DNA from: Syntrophorhabdaceae bacterium
GTDB lineage: Bacteria > Desulfobacterota > Syntrophorhabdia > Syntrophorhabdales > Syntrophorhabdaceae
Length of the DNA stretch: 64,000 bases
Assembly: GCA_036504895.1 (NCBI GenBank)
Contig: DASXUJ010000044.1
Span: 1 to 64,000, forward strand
Direction of reading: 5' to 3'
Shown here one piece after another: positions 26,164 to 35,887 of the stretch; positions within the stretch are counted from its first letter, which is position 1; each line of letters opens with the position of its first letter. The notes beneath the pieces are model-generated. The model searched no databases. It had not been told where the DNA came from and saw nothing but the letters and a program-made list of their open reading frames with translations. The position numbers were made by a program, and so were the translations under genes.

Positions 26164-26898
26164 TTAGTACTTTATCTTTTTAAGGAGGAGCCCTTTTGCG
26201 GGTGCAGTCGGACCAGCCCTCTCCCTGTCGCGGGCATCGAGTATCTCCTGAAAATCCGGCCGGCTCAATTTGCCCGAGCCGACCAGGACTAAAGTCCCCA
26301 CGATATTCCTGACCATATAACGGAGAAACCCGGTGCCTTCCAGAGATATATGGATACAGTCTCCCCTCTTTCGCACTGCTGCCCTGACCACTTCCCGCAC
26401 GGTGCTCCTGTACGATTCATCCTTTTTTTTGAAGGACGAGAAATCATGGCTCCCCTCGACGATCCGGATGGTGTCGGCCATGAGGTCGGTCCGCAGGAGA
26501 CTGGGGAGATGCCACGAGTATCGTCCGTAAAAGGGTGAATCGATCCGCCTGTTCAGGATAGTATAGATATAGACCTTTGTCTTTGCGGAATATCGGGAAT
26601 GGAATTCCGGGGGGACCTCCTGCGCGTCCGTTACCCTTATGTCGCGGGGAATGAGGCTGTTTATCGCCCTCGGGAGTGCAACGAGGTCGATGCCGCTTTC
26701 CGAGCTGAAATTCACCACCTGCCCCAGGGCGTGGACTCCCGCGTCAGTCCTGGCGCCGCCGTAGATCTTTGCCGGCTCGTTTACCACCTTATCGATTGCT
26801 TTCTGGAGTATTTCCTGGACGCTGATGGCATTGGGCTGCACCTGCCATCCGTGATATGCGGTCCCGTCGTAAGAAACGAGGAGACGGATGTTTCTCAT
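26164..26898 (-). CDS. truA: tRNA pseudouridine synthase A
   Basis: A 244-residue TruA, which makes pseudouridine at positions 38-40 of the tRNA anticodon arm. The catalytic Asp is in GGARTDAGVHALGQV (about residue 52); N-terminal LLVSYDGTAYHGWQ and C-terminal FLRYMVRNIVGTLVLVG are family signatures. It overlaps the stop of the upstream lipoprotein-like gene by 4 bases. Confidence 0.97.
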   Translation of the reverse strand: MRNIRLLVSYDGTAYHGWQVQPNAISVQEILQKAIDKVVNEPAKIYGGARTDAGVHALGQVVNFSSESGIDLVALPRAINSLIPRDIRVTDAQEVPPEFHSRYSAKTKVYIYTILNRRIDSPFYGRYSWHLPSLLRTDLMADTIRIVEGSHDFSSFKKKDESYRSTVREVVRAAVRKRGDCIHISLEGTGFLRYMVRNIVGTLVLVGSGKLSRPDFQEILDARDRERAGPTAPAKGLLLKKIKY

Positions 26899-27197
26899 CG
26901 GGATTTCTTCTTTTCGCCCTCTTTTACCCCCGGTTCGCCCCTGGCAGCCCCTTTGGATTTCTCGCGTTCGACGGTCTCCGCCTTCGGCCGGACGCTCTCC
27001 ACGGCTTTCTGCCTCTCCTCCAGCTTCTTGTATACCTCGTCAAGCTCTTTTTTGAGGACGATATTTTCGGCCTTCAAAAAACTATTTTCTTCCCGGAGGA
27101 TCTTCATCTCCTCTTTAAGGCCTTTCGCCTCTTTATTACAGGAAAAAGAGCCCATCAGAACCATGCATGCAAGGAATAGGAAAAGGATAAATTTCAT
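26895..27197 (-). CDS. Small coiled-coil lipoprotein-like protein
   Basis: A 100-residue protein with an N-terminal signal sequence and a Cys at about residue 20 (MGSFSCN), a weak lipobox. The remainder is a charged coiled coil (LKEEMKILREENSFLKAENIVLKKELDEVYKKLEER) and a Lys/Glu-rich tail. It is probably anchored in the envelope with a coiled-coil stalk; function is unknown. It shares a 4-base overlap with truA. Confidence 0.6.
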   Translation of the reverse strand: MKFILFLFLACMVLMGSFSCNKEAKGLKEEMKILREENSFLKAENIVLKKELDEVYKKLEERQKAVESVRPKAETVEREKSKGAARGEPGVKEGEKKKSR

Positions 27198-27226
27198 GGT
27201 ATTTATTTACCCCCATGCCTTCGCGA

Positions 27227-27272
27227 TTGTCAACAGCTTATTAATTGTGCTAAAATAAAGGGGTAGCACAAT
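27227..27272 (+). promoter_or_regulatory. Promoter with perfect inverted repeat upstream of gyrA
   Basis: TTGTCA (27227-27232) and TAAAAT (27251-27256), 18 bases apart, form a likely promoter. A perfect 9-base inverted repeat, ATTGTGCTA (27244-27252) and TAGCACAAT (27264-27272) with an 11-base spacer, straddles the -10. This looks like a repressor site. The leader to gyrA would be about 220 bases; nothing else recognisable lies in 27273-27482. Confidence 0.5.
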
Positions 27273-27482
27273 CCGGTTATCAGCATTCAGGGAATAACGC
27301 GAAGGGGAAAATCAATCAACCCGGAGGGATCGCTCCTTACCCATCCGATTAACCCTGGTTCGACCGATAGCCTCCGCTATTTAATGTGACCGGCGCCGCC
27401 AGGAGACGGGCCCGTGCAATCTGTTTAAATATGCGCGTGTGGCGAGACAATTCTGAGTAAAAAAGATTACGGGAGGACGTGG

Positions 27483-29990
27483 ATGCACACCTCGGTTGTT
27501 ACGGTACCCATAGAAGAAGAGATGAAAAGATCTTACATGGATTATGCGATGAGCATAATCATCGGGAGGGCCCTGCCGGACGTGCGGGACGGACTGAAGC
27601 CGGTCCACCGGAGGATCCTCTATGCCATGTATGAGCTGAACAATATGCATGATAAACCGTATAAGAAATCCGCCAGGGTAGTGGGAGACGTAATAGGCAA
27701 ATTCCACCCCCATGGAGACCAGGCGGTATACGATGCCATTACCCGTATGGTCCAGGACTTTTCCCTGAGATATCCCCTCATCGACGGCCAGGGAAACTTC
27801 GGCTCCATCGACGGCGACTCCCCGGCAGCCATGAGGTACACGGAAGTGCGCCTCTCGAGGATTGCCGAAGAGATACTCAAGGACATCGAGAAAGAGACGG
27901 TCGCCTTCAGGCCCAATTATGACGAATCCCTTGTGGAACCCCTCGTTATGCCTGCGAGGACCCCCAACCTCCTTATCAACGGCTCCTCCGGTATCGCGGT
28001 CGGCATGGCAACCAACATTCCGCCCCACAACCTGAGCGAGGTCATAAACGGCGTAATCGCCTTCATCGATAATCCGGAGATCACCCTTGACGAGCTTCTG
28101 ACCCATATTTCGGGGCCCGATTTTCCGACGGAAGGAATTATCTACGGCAGGCAGGGCATTCGCGAAGCTTATTCCACCGGCAGGGGACACATCACGCTGC
28201 GCGCCAGGGCCGGGATCGAGAAGAAAAAAGATGGACGGGAGATGATCGTAGTAACCGAGATCCCTTACCAGGTCAACAAGGCGCGCCTGATCGAGACAAT
28301 CGTCGAGCTCGTGAATACGAAGAGGATCGAAGGCATCTCCAACCTTAAAGACGAATCGAACAGGGAAGGCATCCGGGTCGTCATCGAGCTGAAGAGGGGC
28401 GAAATGGGAATCCCCATTTTAAATCAGCTCTACAAACACAGCCAGCTTCAGACCACCTTCGGCATCATATTCCTCACCATCGTCAATAATGAGCCTAAAA
28501 TTCTTGCCCTCAAGGAGCTGATCAGCGAATTCGTGCTCTTCAGAAAGGAAGTGGTAACCAAGAGGTCCATTTTCGAGCTTAACAAGGCCCTCGACAGGCT
28601 CCATATCCTGGAAGGACTCAAGATCGCCCTCGAGCATATCGACGAGGTGATCGCCCTCATCAAACAGTCGAGGAACGCGGCCGAGGCCAGGGCCGCCCTC
28701 ATCGACCGTTTCGGCCTGTCTGAAAAGCAGTCGACGAGCATCCTCGAGATGCGACTCCAGCGTCTGACAAACATGGAACAGTCCAAGATACTTGAAGATT
28801 TTGAAAATACCTCGAGAGAGATCGCAAGGCTGAGGGAGATACTCCAGGATGAGCGGCTTCTTTTCGATCTCGTAAAGAAAGAGCTGATGGAGATCAAGGA
28901 CCGTTACGGCGACGAGAGAAAGACGGAGATCGTCGATCTCGTACCGGAGATCACCCTTGAAGATATGATCAAGGACGAAGAGGTGGTGGTCACCATCACC
29001 CACAAGGGCTACATCAAGCGGACCCCCCTTGACCAGTACCGGGCCCAGCTGCGCGGCGGCAAGGGAAAGATAGGCATCGTGGTGCGGGACGAAGATTTCG
29101 TCGACCAGATTTACACGGCCTCCACTCATTCCTTCATCATCTTTTTCACCGATGCCGGCAAAGCCTACAGCATCAAGGTCCATGCCATACCGGAGGCAGC
29201 GCTGACCTCCAAAGGTAAACCGGTGATAAACCTCATCAATGCCGAGAAGAACGAGAGGATTACCGCTATCGCCCATATGAGGGAATTCGCGGAGGACCGT
29301 TACCTCATGCTCGTCACGAAGAGGGGGCAGGTCAAGAAGATAAGCCTGAGCGCCTTGAGCCACATGAGGTCTTCGGGGCTCAGAGTAATCAGCCTTCCCG
29401 AGGAAGACAGCCTCATGACGATCCTTCAGACGAATGGCAACGATGAGATAATGGTTGCCACCAAGAAGGGAAAATCCGTCCGGTTCCGCGAGCACGATAT
29501 AAGACCCATGGGACGCGTAGCTTACGGGAACAGGGGCATCAGGCTCAGAAAGAACGACGAGGTTATCTCGGCGGAGATCGTCGATCAGGGCTGCAACGTC
29601 TTCACCGTCACGGAAAAAGGCTATGGAAAGGTTTCACCCTGCCAGGAATACCGTCTTCAGACCAGAGGCGGCACCGGTATCATCAACGTGCGGTGCGGCT
29701 CCAAGAACGGCGACGTGGTAGGCCTCAAGAAGGTCACCGAAACGAGCGAGATAATCCTCGTCACCGATACGGGAAGGACCATCAGGTTTAATGCGAAAGA
29801 TATGCCCGTTCAGAAAAGGGGCGGCCTCGGCGTAAAACTGATGGACCTCGCGGGAGATAAGACCATCAGCTCGGTCGCTATCGTCGGGGAAGAGGGAGTG
29901 CAGCCCAGGGATGAAGGAACCGAAGACGGCCCCGAAGGGCCCGTAGAGCCTGCGGGACCCGAAGCACCCGAGACACCTGCGGCCGAATAG
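27483..29990 (+). CDS. gyrA: DNA gyrase subunit A
   Basis: An 835-residue GyrA, which with GyrB introduces negative supercoils. The breakage-reunion domain has the catalytic Tyr in AAMRYTE (about residue 120), and the C-terminal beta-pinwheel has a GyrA-box-like QLRGGKG. In the quinolone-determining region [10 protein letters not shown] the residue at the E. coli Ser83 position is Gln, while Asp87 is kept. The last ~30 residues are an acidic Pro/Glu/Gly-rich tail. GGGAGG precedes the start. gyrB is not in the window; gpsA follows at 30032. Confidence 0.96.
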   Translation: MHTSVVTVPIEEEMKRSYMDYAMSIIIGRALPDVRDGLKPVHRRILYAMYELNNMHDKPYKKSARVVGDVIGKFHPHGDQAVYDAITRMVQDFSLRYPLIDGQGNFGSIDGDSPAAMRYTEVRLSRIAEEILKDIEKETVAFRPNYDESLVEPLVMPARTPNLLINGSSGIAVGMATNIPPHNLSEVINGVIAFIDNPEITLDELLTHISGPDFPTEGIIYGRQGIREAYSTGRGHITLRARAGIEKKKDGREMIVVTEIPYQVNKARLIETIVELVNTKRIEGISNLKDESNREGIRVVIELKRGEMGIPILNQLYKHSQLQTTFGIIFLTIVNNEPKILALKELISEFVLFRKEVVTKRSIFELNKALDRLHILEGLKIALEHIDEVIALIKQSRNAAEARAALIDRFGLSEKQSTSILEMRLQRLTNMEQSKILEDFENTSREIARLREILQDERLLFDLVKKELMEIKDRYGDERKTEIVDLVPEITLEDMIKDEEVVVTITHKGYIKRTPLDQYRAQLRGGKGKIGIVVRDEDFVDQIYTASTHSFIIFFTDAGKAYSIKVHAIPEAALTSKGKPVINLINAEKNERITAIAHMREFAEDRYLMLVTKRGQVKKISLSALSHMRSSGLRVISLPEEDSLMTILQTNGNDEIMVATKKGKSVRFREHDIRPMGRVAYGNRGIRLRKNDEVISAEIVDQGCNVFTVTEKGYGKVSPCQEYRLQTRGGTGIINVRCGSKNGDVVGLKKVTETSEIILVTDTGRTIRFNAKDMPVQKRGGLGVKLMDLAGDKTISSVAIVGEEGVQPRDEGTEDGPEGPVEPAGPEAPETPAAE

Positions 29991-30031
29991 AAGATCCGGA
30001 TTCACCTGTTCAATAGCGAAAGGAATCCGCC

Positions 30032-31039
30032 ATGAATGCGGCTCGATATGACGTCGGTATTATAGGCGCGGGGGCATGGGGCACCGCGGTGGCAATGCAC
30101 CTTGCAAGGAAGGGACTCACCGTCCTCCTTTGGGCATATGAAAAAGATCTCTGCGAGACCCTTCGGATCACGCGGGAGAACAGCCTTTACCTCCCCTCCT
30201 TCACGCTCCCCCGGGGCATAGATTTCACCGACGACCTCCCGACTCTTGCCCGATCTGTCCCCGATATCGTGGTTGCCGCACCTTCTTATGCGGTACGAAG
30301 CGTGCTGGCGCCTATAACAGGATTGATGAAGGAGAAGCACGTGCTGATCCTCACCAAGGGGTTCGAGACGGAAACCCTCATGCCCATAAGCAAGGTAGTG
30401 GAAGAAGCCGTGGGGGGAGAATTCAGCGCGGCCGTGCTCTCAGGCCCTTCGTTTGCGCGAGAAGTCGCGGACGGCGCCTTCACCTCGGTAGTAATTTCCT
30501 CAAGAAATGACGTCCTGTCCCATTACCTCCAGAAAAGGATCCACGACGATAATTTCAGGGTCTATACGTCCCGCGACGTCACCGGTGTGGAGCTGGGAGG
30601 GGCCATGAAAAACGTGATGGCCATCGGGGCGGGCATCATCGACGGCTTAAACCTCGGCACGAACACCAAGGCCGCCTTCATTACCCGGGCGCTGGCGGAG
30701 ATAAAGCGGCTGGGCAAGGCCCTGGGCGCAAAAGAGACCACTTTTATGGGTCTTTCCGGCATGGGCGACCTGATTCTTACCGCTTACGGCAACCTGAGCC
30801 GGAACCGTGCCTTCGGCATGGAGCTGGCAGCAGGCAAGAAGGCCGACCATATAATCAGCACTCAGAAAACCGTGGTCGAAGGATATTATACGATAAAAGC
30901 CGCCCATGCCCTCGCCGGAAAATGGGATATAGAAATGCCCATTACAAACGAGCTTTACAAGATAGTCTACGAAGGCAAAGATCTTGCCGTCTCCTTCAGG
31001 GAAATAAAAACACGGGTGCTGCGCGAAGAAGACGAATAA
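30032..31039 (+). CDS. gpsA: Glycerol-3-phosphate dehydrogenase [NAD(P)+]
   Basis: A 335-residue GpsA, reducing dihydroxyacetone phosphate to sn-glycerol-3-phosphate for phospholipid synthesis. The dinucleotide-binding motif GAGAWGTAVA is at residue ~11; SGPSFAREVADG, the catalytic-lysine region GAMKNVMAIGAGI and LSGMGDLILT are family signatures. GAAAGGAATC precedes the start. It lies 41 bases after gyrA on the same strand. Confidence 0.97.
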   Translation: MNAARYDVGIIGAGAWGTAVAMHLARKGLTVLLWAYEKDLCETLRITRENSLYLPSFTLPRGIDFTDDLPTLARSVPDIVVAAPSYAVRSVLAPITGLMKEKHVLILTKGFETETLMPISKVVEEAVGGEFSAAVLSGPSFAREVADGAFTSVVISSRNDVLSHYLQKRIHDDNFRVYTSRDVTGVELGGAMKNVMAIGAGIIDGLNLGTNTKAAFITRALAEIKRLGKALGAKETTFMGLSGMGDLILTAYGNLSRNRAFGMELAAGKKADHIISTQKTVVEGYYTIKAAHALAGKWDIEMPITNELYKIVYEGKDLAVSFREIKTRVLREEDE

Positions 31040-31183
31040 GTAGACCCCTATCCGGGCTTCACACTTCTTCGCATTCCTGTCGATTTCGGTCCCCTCTCCT
31101 GCTTTTTCCTATTGTCATGCTTATAATCTTTAAGTTCTTATGCATAAATCCGTCAAAACGTACCAATCCCCGGAGGTAAATCT

Positions 31184-31657
31184 ATGGAAAGAAAAGATAG
31201 GTTAATCCAGGAGTACCACCATGATCCGTACTTTTTGAAGAGCAAGCTTCCCGATCCCTCGGTATGTGAAAAATGCGGCGTCATGTTCCACAACGGAGTC
31301 TTCGATTGGGTCTCGACCGCGCCGCCGGATGCGACGAAGATGGTCTGTCCCGCGTGCAGAAGGATAGCGGACAGCTTTGAAGGCGGAATAATTACACTCG
31401 AAGGTCTCTTTCTCGAGGGTCATAAACAGGAAATCTTGAATATTATAAGGAATGCGGAAAATGCCCAGAAAACCAGGCGTCCTCTGGATAGGATCATAAA
31501 GATCAGCGATTTGCAGGGCAAGATAGAGGTGACCACCACGTATGAGCACCTCGCCCGCAGGATCGGCGATGCAGTCAACAGCGCCTACAAAGGGACTCTC
31601 GAGCTTCAATACAGCGACGGGGAAAAATACGTGAGGGTGCGCTGGAGAAGAGACTAA
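31184..31657 (+). CDS. Zinc-ribbon protein of the BCAM0308-like family
   Basis: A 157-residue protein with an N-terminal YHHDPYFLKSKLPDPSVCEKCG segment and a second pair CPAC, giving a four-Cys zinc ribbon at residues ~27-65. The remainder is alpha/beta without recognised catalytic residues. The pattern D-P-Y ... K-L-P-x-P-x-V-C resembles proteins annotated BCAM0308 family; function unknown. CGGAGG precedes the start. Confidence 0.6.
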   Translation: MERKDRLIQEYHHDPYFLKSKLPDPSVCEKCGVMFHNGVFDWVSTAPPDATKMVCPACRRIADSFEGGIITLEGLFLEGHKQEILNIIRNAENAQKTRRPLDRIIKISDLQGKIEVTTTYEHLARRIGDAVNSAYKGTLELQYSDGEKYVRVRWRRD

Positions 31658-31734
31658 GGATTCCGGTCTCATCCGCCATGGCAATGGCCTACTGCACTAA
31701 CGTAGGATCGCCCCGGGAATGGGTGGGGCCCGCC

Positions 31735-31762
31735 GCACCCGCATGTACTCGTCTGCGGGTGC
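31735..31762 (+). other. Perfect hairpin upstream of the DUF6125-like gene
   Basis: GCACCCGCA (31735-31743) and TGCGGGTGC (31754-31762) form a perfect 9-base-pair stem with a 10-base loop. There is no T run after it. It may end transcription from upstream or form part of the following promoter region. Confidence 0.5.
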
Positions 31763-31774
31763 GTCAAGTGTTCA

Positions 31775-31802
31775 TTGACACACGGTTTTCCCATGATACA
31801 AT
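31775..31802 (+). promoter_or_regulatory. Near-consensus sigma-70 promoter
   Basis: TTGACA (31775-31780), 16-base spacer, TACAAT (31797-31802). One of the best sigma-70 matches in the window; it drives the gene starting at 31837. Confidence 0.7.
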
Positions 31803-31836
31803 ATAGCGGATTATGCACAAAGGAAGCGGGAATGAC

Positions 31837-32364
31837 ATGGACCTGAAGGCTTTCGGAAATATGGACGCAGGAGAACTGCGTAGTTATATTGAGTTTCTTC
31901 TGTGGCATTACCGGGTGATCGACGCCTTCTGGTTCATTTACGTGGCCGAGCAGTACGGTCAGGATATCGCCGAGGGCATCAATGAGAAGGTCTGGTCGAG
32001 AGTGCCGGGGATGGCGGCGAATGACCTGAAGGAGCGGTTTTCCGTGACAGAGAAGGGGCTCAAAGGGTTTACCGAAGCCCTGCGGCTTTTCCCCTGGACC
32101 ATCCTCGTGGGATATGAAATTGAAGAAAAGGAGGGGGAAGTGCTCATTACGGTCCCCCATTGTCCCACCCAGGAGGCGCGACTCGCCCGGGGCCAGGGAG
32201 AATTCGTCTGTAAGCATATGCACAAGGGAGAATTCGAGAGCTTTGCCCACGCCATCGATCCCATGATAGAGGTGGAGTGCCTTTTTGCCCCGCCGGACCC
32301 GCACCCGAAGGAAATTTTCTGTAAATGGAGGTTCTTCATGAAGAACTCAGGGGAAAGCCGATGA
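31837..32364 (+). CDS. DUF6125-like protein of unknown function
   Basis: A 175-residue soluble protein, rich in aromatics near the N-terminus ([21 protein letters not shown]) and with Cys/His residues in [26 protein letters not shown] that could bind a metal. It resembles proteins annotated DUF6125; no function is known. The start at 31837 has AAAGGAAG upstream, whereas the ATG at 31813 falls about 10 bases after the promoter and has no ribosome binding site. It shares an ATGA overlap with alanine dehydrogenase. Confidence 0.6.
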   Translation: MDLKAFGNMDAGELRSYIEFLLWHYRVIDAFWFIYVAEQYGQDIAEGINEKVWSRVPGMAANDLKERFSVTEKGLKGFTEALRLFPWTILVGYEIEEKEGEVLITVPHCPTQEARLARGQGEFVCKHMHKGEFESFAHAIDPMIEVECLFAPPDPHPKEIFCKWRFFMKNSGESR

Positions 32365-33470
32365 TTATCGGAATACCTAAGGAGATAAAGGAAGGGGAGA
32401 ACAGGGTCTCTCTCACTCCCGCAGGCGCCCACACCCTCGTGATGGACGGCCATACGGTACTCGTGGAGACAAGGGCCGGAGAAGGGAGCGGACTTACGGA
32501 CCCGGAATATGCCCGCGAAGGCGCCGAGATCACATCGCAGGAAGAGGTATTCAGAAGAGCGGAAATGATCGTGAAGGTAAAGGAACCCCTGGAGACGGAA
32601 TGGCGGTTCTTCAGAGAAGGTCAGATACTTTTCACTTACCTTCACCTCGCCTCGTCTCAAAGTCTCACTAATGCCCTTTTGGAAAAAAGTGTCATCGGTA
32701 TAGCCTACGAGACAGTAGAAGACCTTCAGGGCCGGCTCCCGTTGCTCGTGCCCATGAGCGAGGTGGCAGGACGGATGTCCGTTCAGGTGGCCATGCGTTT
32801 TCTCGAAACCGATTACGGCGGAAGAGGAGTGCTCCTAAGTGGAGTCCCCGGCGTCCCCCCCGCGGATGTGGTGATCCTCGGATGCGGGGTAGTGGGTCTC
32901 AATGCGGCCAAGATTGCGGTCGGATTGGGTGCCCACGTGACCATCCTCGACGTAAGCCACGACCGACTCAAGTACATAGACGACATACTCCATGGCAATG
33001 TAATCACCGTCCATTCGAATCCTTTTACCGTGCAGAGGGCGGTCAGTTATGCGGACGTGGTAATCGGGGCCGTTCTGCTCCCGGGCGCCAAGGCGCCTGT
33101 CATCGTCACGGAAAAGATGGTGAACCGGATGAAGTCCGGCTCGGTCATAATAGACGTATCGGTGGATCAGGGAGGATCGGTCGAGACGACCAGACCCACG
33201 ACCCATGCCGACCCCGTGTACCGGCTTTTCGACGTGATTCACTATGGAGTGCCCAATATCCCGGCAGGGGTGCCGAGGACCTCCACCTATGCCCTCACCA
33301 ATACCACCCTACCCTATATCAGGGTTATTGCGTCAAAGGGCATTAAAAGGGCGGCCGAGGAAGACAGGGCCGTTGCCCTGGGAATCAACTGCGTCCGGGG
33401 CGTCCTGACCCACGAAGCGGTAGCCTCGGCGTTTAACATGCCCTGGAAGGCATGGCAGAAAGTACTGTAA
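32361..33470 (+). CDS. ald: Alanine dehydrogenase
   Basis: A 369-residue NAD-dependent alanine dehydrogenase interconverting L-alanine and pyruvate plus ammonia. N-terminal [20 protein letters not shown], the Lys/His active-site region FTYLHLASS and the NAD-binding [22 protein letters not shown] are all present. The start at 32361 (MIIGIPKE) is fixed by family alignment and by its overlap with the stop of the preceding gene; an upstream in-frame ATG at 32325 lies inside that gene. Confidence 0.96.
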   Translation: MIIGIPKEIKEGENRVSLTPAGAHTLVMDGHTVLVETRAGEGSGLTDPEYAREGAEITSQEEVFRRAEMIVKVKEPLETEWRFFREGQILFTYLHLASSQSLTNALLEKSVIGIAYETVEDLQGRLPLLVPMSEVAGRMSVQVAMRFLETDYGGRGVLLSGVPGVPPADVVILGCGVVGLNAAKIAVGLGAHVTILDVSHDRLKYIDDILHGNVITVHSNPFTVQRAVSYADVVIGAVLLPGAKAPVIVTEKMVNRMKSGSVIIDVSVDQGGSVETTRPTTHADPVYRLFDVIHYGVPNIPAGVPRTSTYALTNTTLPYIRVIASKGIKRAAEEDRAVALGINCVRGVLTHEAVASAFNMPWKAWQKVL

Positions 33471-33531
33471 CCGATAAGGAGAAAGGCGGGCACGAGAAGC
33501 AGCGCGAATCGATCTTTGATACCCGAACTTC

Positions 33532-33960
33532 TCAGGCCTCGGGCACGAGCTGCCTGTACGCGAACCGCAATCTGCCGGCTATGATCCCCGTCAGATTCCT
33601 GAGAACGGCGAGGCCTTCTTCAGGGTGCTCCTTAATGGCAGCCTCGATGGAATCCCGGGAGATCTTCATCACCTTAGTCTCGTGGATGCTTTTTGCCACG
33701 GCAGTGAACTTGTAGGGCTCTACGAGAGCGGACCAGCCGAAGACCTCGCCCGGCCGGCTGACCGCGAGGGTCGCCTTCTCCGTTTCCCCGATCTCGATGT
33801 GAACGTCACCGGACATAAGGACATAGAAGTGGTCCGCTCTCTCCCCTGCCTTGAAGATTACGGTATTTTTCCTGAAAGTCTGCTCTTCCGCGCCGTGGGC
33901 GATCTTGGTAATAAACCGCTGACTCACACCTCTGAAAAGGTCCGACTCGCTGATAGCCAT
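33532..33960 (-). CDS. Cyclic-nucleotide-binding domain protein without HTH
   Basis: A 142-residue protein that is a single CRP/FNR-type cNMP-binding beta-roll (FKAGERADHFYVLMSGDVHIEI, then RPGEVFGWSALVEPYKFTAVAKS) with a short C-terminal helix. No helix-turn-helix follows, so it cannot act as a CRP-type activator alone; it may sense a nucleotide and work through a partner. It lies just after ald in convergent orientation. Confidence 0.85.
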   Translation of the reverse strand: MAISESDLFRGVSQRFITKIAHGAEEQTFRKNTVIFKAGERADHFYVLMSGDVHIEIGETEKATLAVSRPGEVFGWSALVEPYKFTAVAKSIHETKVMKISRDSIEAAIKEHPEEGLAVLRNLTGIIAGRLRFAYRQLVPEA

Positions 33961-34170
33961 AATATCCCCCTTTCCGCACTCCCGACGGAGCGCGGGTTCT
34001 ATCTGCTTTCCATCCTATAATCATTCGGAGGATTTATTGCAACGGGATGACGAGTCCTCTCCCTTCGAGGTTTTGTGAGGTGAGAGGAGTATGGCTCGTG
34101 GAAGGACACTGTTCCTGTAGTTTCTCAGGTATAGCTTATATGTACTTATATTGATTCAGTTTTTATCTAA

Positions 34171-34193
34171 GGGACCGGAAGCTCCGGTATCCC
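34171..34193 (-). terminator. Stem-loop at the 3' end of hydE
   Basis: GGGA-C-CGGA and TCCGG-TA-TCCC pair around a short loop; reading leftward the stem is followed by an A/T-rich stretch (TTAGATAAAAA). It touches the hydE stop. A moderate intrinsic terminator candidate. Confidence 0.45.
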
Positions 34194-35290
34194 TATGGGC
34201 TCTTGGCCGCTCCTTTCTTCCTGAAGTGGGGTGAGTCCCCCCATTCACCGTACCCAATAGTCTCACCCACCGTCTCGATCCTCTGCTCCAGGCAGGCCCG
34301 GCAAAAGGATGCGTTCTCATCGAGACAAGGCTTATCATCGTAGAGCTGGTACGACGAGCGATACCTGGTGATGGTAATATTGGGCATGATGATGTTGGCC
34401 CCCGCCTTGAGCCCCATTTCCCTTCCCGTCGGGGTGAGCGCCTGGAGGGCCGTGGTGGAGGCGATATTCACATCCTTAAGGTAAAGCCTGGTCACCGCAA
34501 TCATCTTCAGGGCGAGATCGAGCTGTCGCTCCTTTATGGCGTCGAAATCCTCCACTTCAGATGAGAGGGGTGTATCCTTATGGACCAGGTAGGGCCCCAT
34601 GCCCACCATGGCCACATCCATCTTTTCGAAAAAGAGGATATCCTGCGCAAGGTCTTCCATAGTCTGGCCGGGAAGACCGATCATTACGCCCGTACCCACC
34701 TGATAACCCAATTTCTTAAGGATCTCCAGACATTCAAGCCTGGCGCGGAAGCTATGGTCCCGCGGATGAAGCCTCCCGTAAAGCTCCTCATTCGAGGTTT
34801 CGATCCTGAGGAGGTAGCGATGAGCGCCCGCCTCAAACCACCGCCTGTAGGTCTCTTCGCTCTGTTCGCCAAGGGAGAGGGTGATCCCCAGCTTACCTCC
34901 GCTCATTTCCTTTATGCCCTTTAAGATGCGTTCCACAAAGGAGGTGAAGGCACGGTCCTTTCTCTCCCCCGACTGGAGCACCACGGAGGCGTAATTGCTC
35001 TCGAAAGCGAAGCGGGCTCCCTCGAGGATCTCCTCTTCACTCATCTGGTAGCGGTCCACATTCTTGTTGCTTTTCCGTATCCCGCAGTAAAAGCAGTCCT
35101 TCCCGCAGATGTTGCTGAATTCAATAATTCCGCGAAAAAAAACCTTATTCCCCACATATTCCAGCTTAACCTCATAAGCCCGCCGAAAAAGACGCTCCAC
35201 ATCATCCTTTCCGCTAAGGCTTAAAAGGTATACAAGGTCGTCCCGCGTCAAATCGCATCCGGGATCGAGTAATGTTTCCAGTCTCGTCAT
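34193..35290 (-). CDS. hydE: [FeFe]-hydrogenase maturase HydE (radical SAM)
   Basis: A 365-residue radical SAM maturase. The cluster motif CGKDCFYCG (about residues 64-72) is CX3CX2C, preceded by VFFRGIIEFSNI, typical of HydE. It helps build the dithiomethylamine-bridged diiron subcluster of the H-cluster together with HydG and HydF. Its partners hydF and hydG lie 27 kb away at the other end of the hydrogenase island. AAAAGGAG precedes the start at 35290. Confidence 0.93.
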   Translation of the reverse strand: MTRLETLLDPGCDLTRDDLVYLLSLSGKDDVERLFRRAYEVKLEYVGNKVFFRGIIEFSNICGKDCFYCGIRKSNKNVDRYQMSEEEILEGARFAFESNYASVVLQSGERKDRAFTSFVERILKGIKEMSGGKLGITLSLGEQSEETYRRWFEAGAHRYLLRIETSNEELYGRLHPRDHSFRARLECLEILKKLGYQVGTGVMIGLPGQTMEDLAQDILFFEKMDVAMVGMGPYLVHKDTPLSSEVEDFDAIKERQLDLALKMIAVTRLYLKDVNIASTTALQALTPTGREMGLKAGANIIMPNITITRYRSSYQLYDDKPCLDENASFCRACLEQRIETVGETIGYGEWGDSPHFRKKGAAKSP

Positions 35291-35322
35291 ATGACTCCTT
35301 TTCAGTATATATATGGAGAGAT

Positions 35323-35351
35323 AGTATACCTAAATGGTCGGACAAAGTAAA
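35323..35351 (-). promoter_or_regulatory. Promoter of hydE
   Basis: Reading leftward, TTTACT (35346-35351) and TATACT (35323-35328) are 17 bases apart, 33 bases before the hydE start. Confidence 0.5.
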
Positions 35352-35420
35352 TTTGGCTAAAGCCAATAGCGCCCGACATTGGCTCAGGAAACTGAGGATT
35401 GGTGGGCTTCGCTCGTGGAG

Positions 35421-35736
35421 GGGGCGACGTGAACCCCATTGATAGCGGACAACGCAAGCCCGGAAGGAAGTGAAAAGTAGGCAAGCCCCAATATCAAACG
35501 CGCGTCACCCCCACAGCGCATAACGTACCGGTCTTCGTGCGCGATTAGCTCGCAAAGCGAGCGAGAGGGGCGACGTGAACCCCGGAAGGAAGTAAGAAGC
35601 AGGCAAGCAGCCCCAATATCGATCACGCGTGCCTCTGCCACACATACCCTGCTGGTCTCGGTGCGCGATTAGCTCGCAAAGCGAGCGAGAGGGGAGGCTC
35701 CACGGGCTTTGCCCGCGGAGGGGCGACGTGAGCCCC
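35421..35736. repeat. Imperfect intergenic tandem repeats
   Basis: Within the 597-base gap between hydE and the CBS gene, the element GGGGCGACGTGAACCCC recurs at 35421-35437, 35567-35583 and (one change) 35720-35736. A longer unit of ~123 bases, beginning GGAAGGAAGT (35462 and 35584) and including an AGGCAAGC...CCCCAATATC stretch, occurs twice and ends in identical hairpins GCTCGCAAAGCGAGC (35548-35562, 35672-35686). A further hairpin with CGGGC/GCCCG arms lies at ~35697-35719. No coding potential is convincing. Confidence 0.8.
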
Positions 35737-35783
35737 TACAACTGCGGCCCTTAAATAGTACTTGTATCCAGAAACACTTCAAG

Positions 35784-35795
35784 TTATGCTATAAT
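35784..35795 (+). promoter_or_regulatory. Extended -10 promoter of the CBS-domain gene
   Basis: TGC followed by TATAAT (35790-35795) is an extended -10 element without a clear -35. It lies 93 bases before the CBS-domain start. Confidence 0.45.
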
Positions 35796-35887
35796 TTAAC
35801 AAAAGAAATAGCCGAAAGGTCAAGAGGGGCTTGATTCTGTGAGGCTCCGGGGGCCTGGAGCTCAAAATCTTCCGGAGGTGAAAACAT

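Noticed and set aside
27244-27272. CIRCE heat-shock operator
   Set aside because: The arms are ATTGTGCTA/TAGCACAAT with 11-base spacing; CIRCE is TTAGCACTC-N9-GAGTGCTAA.
27340-27400. Possible tRNA signalled by GGTTCGA
   Set aside because: The flanking bases cannot pair as a T-stem or acceptor stem on either strand. No tRNA or rRNA was found in the window.
35421-35736. CRISPR array
   Set aside because: Only two or three imperfect copies, unequal units of ~120-150 bases, and no cas genes nearby.
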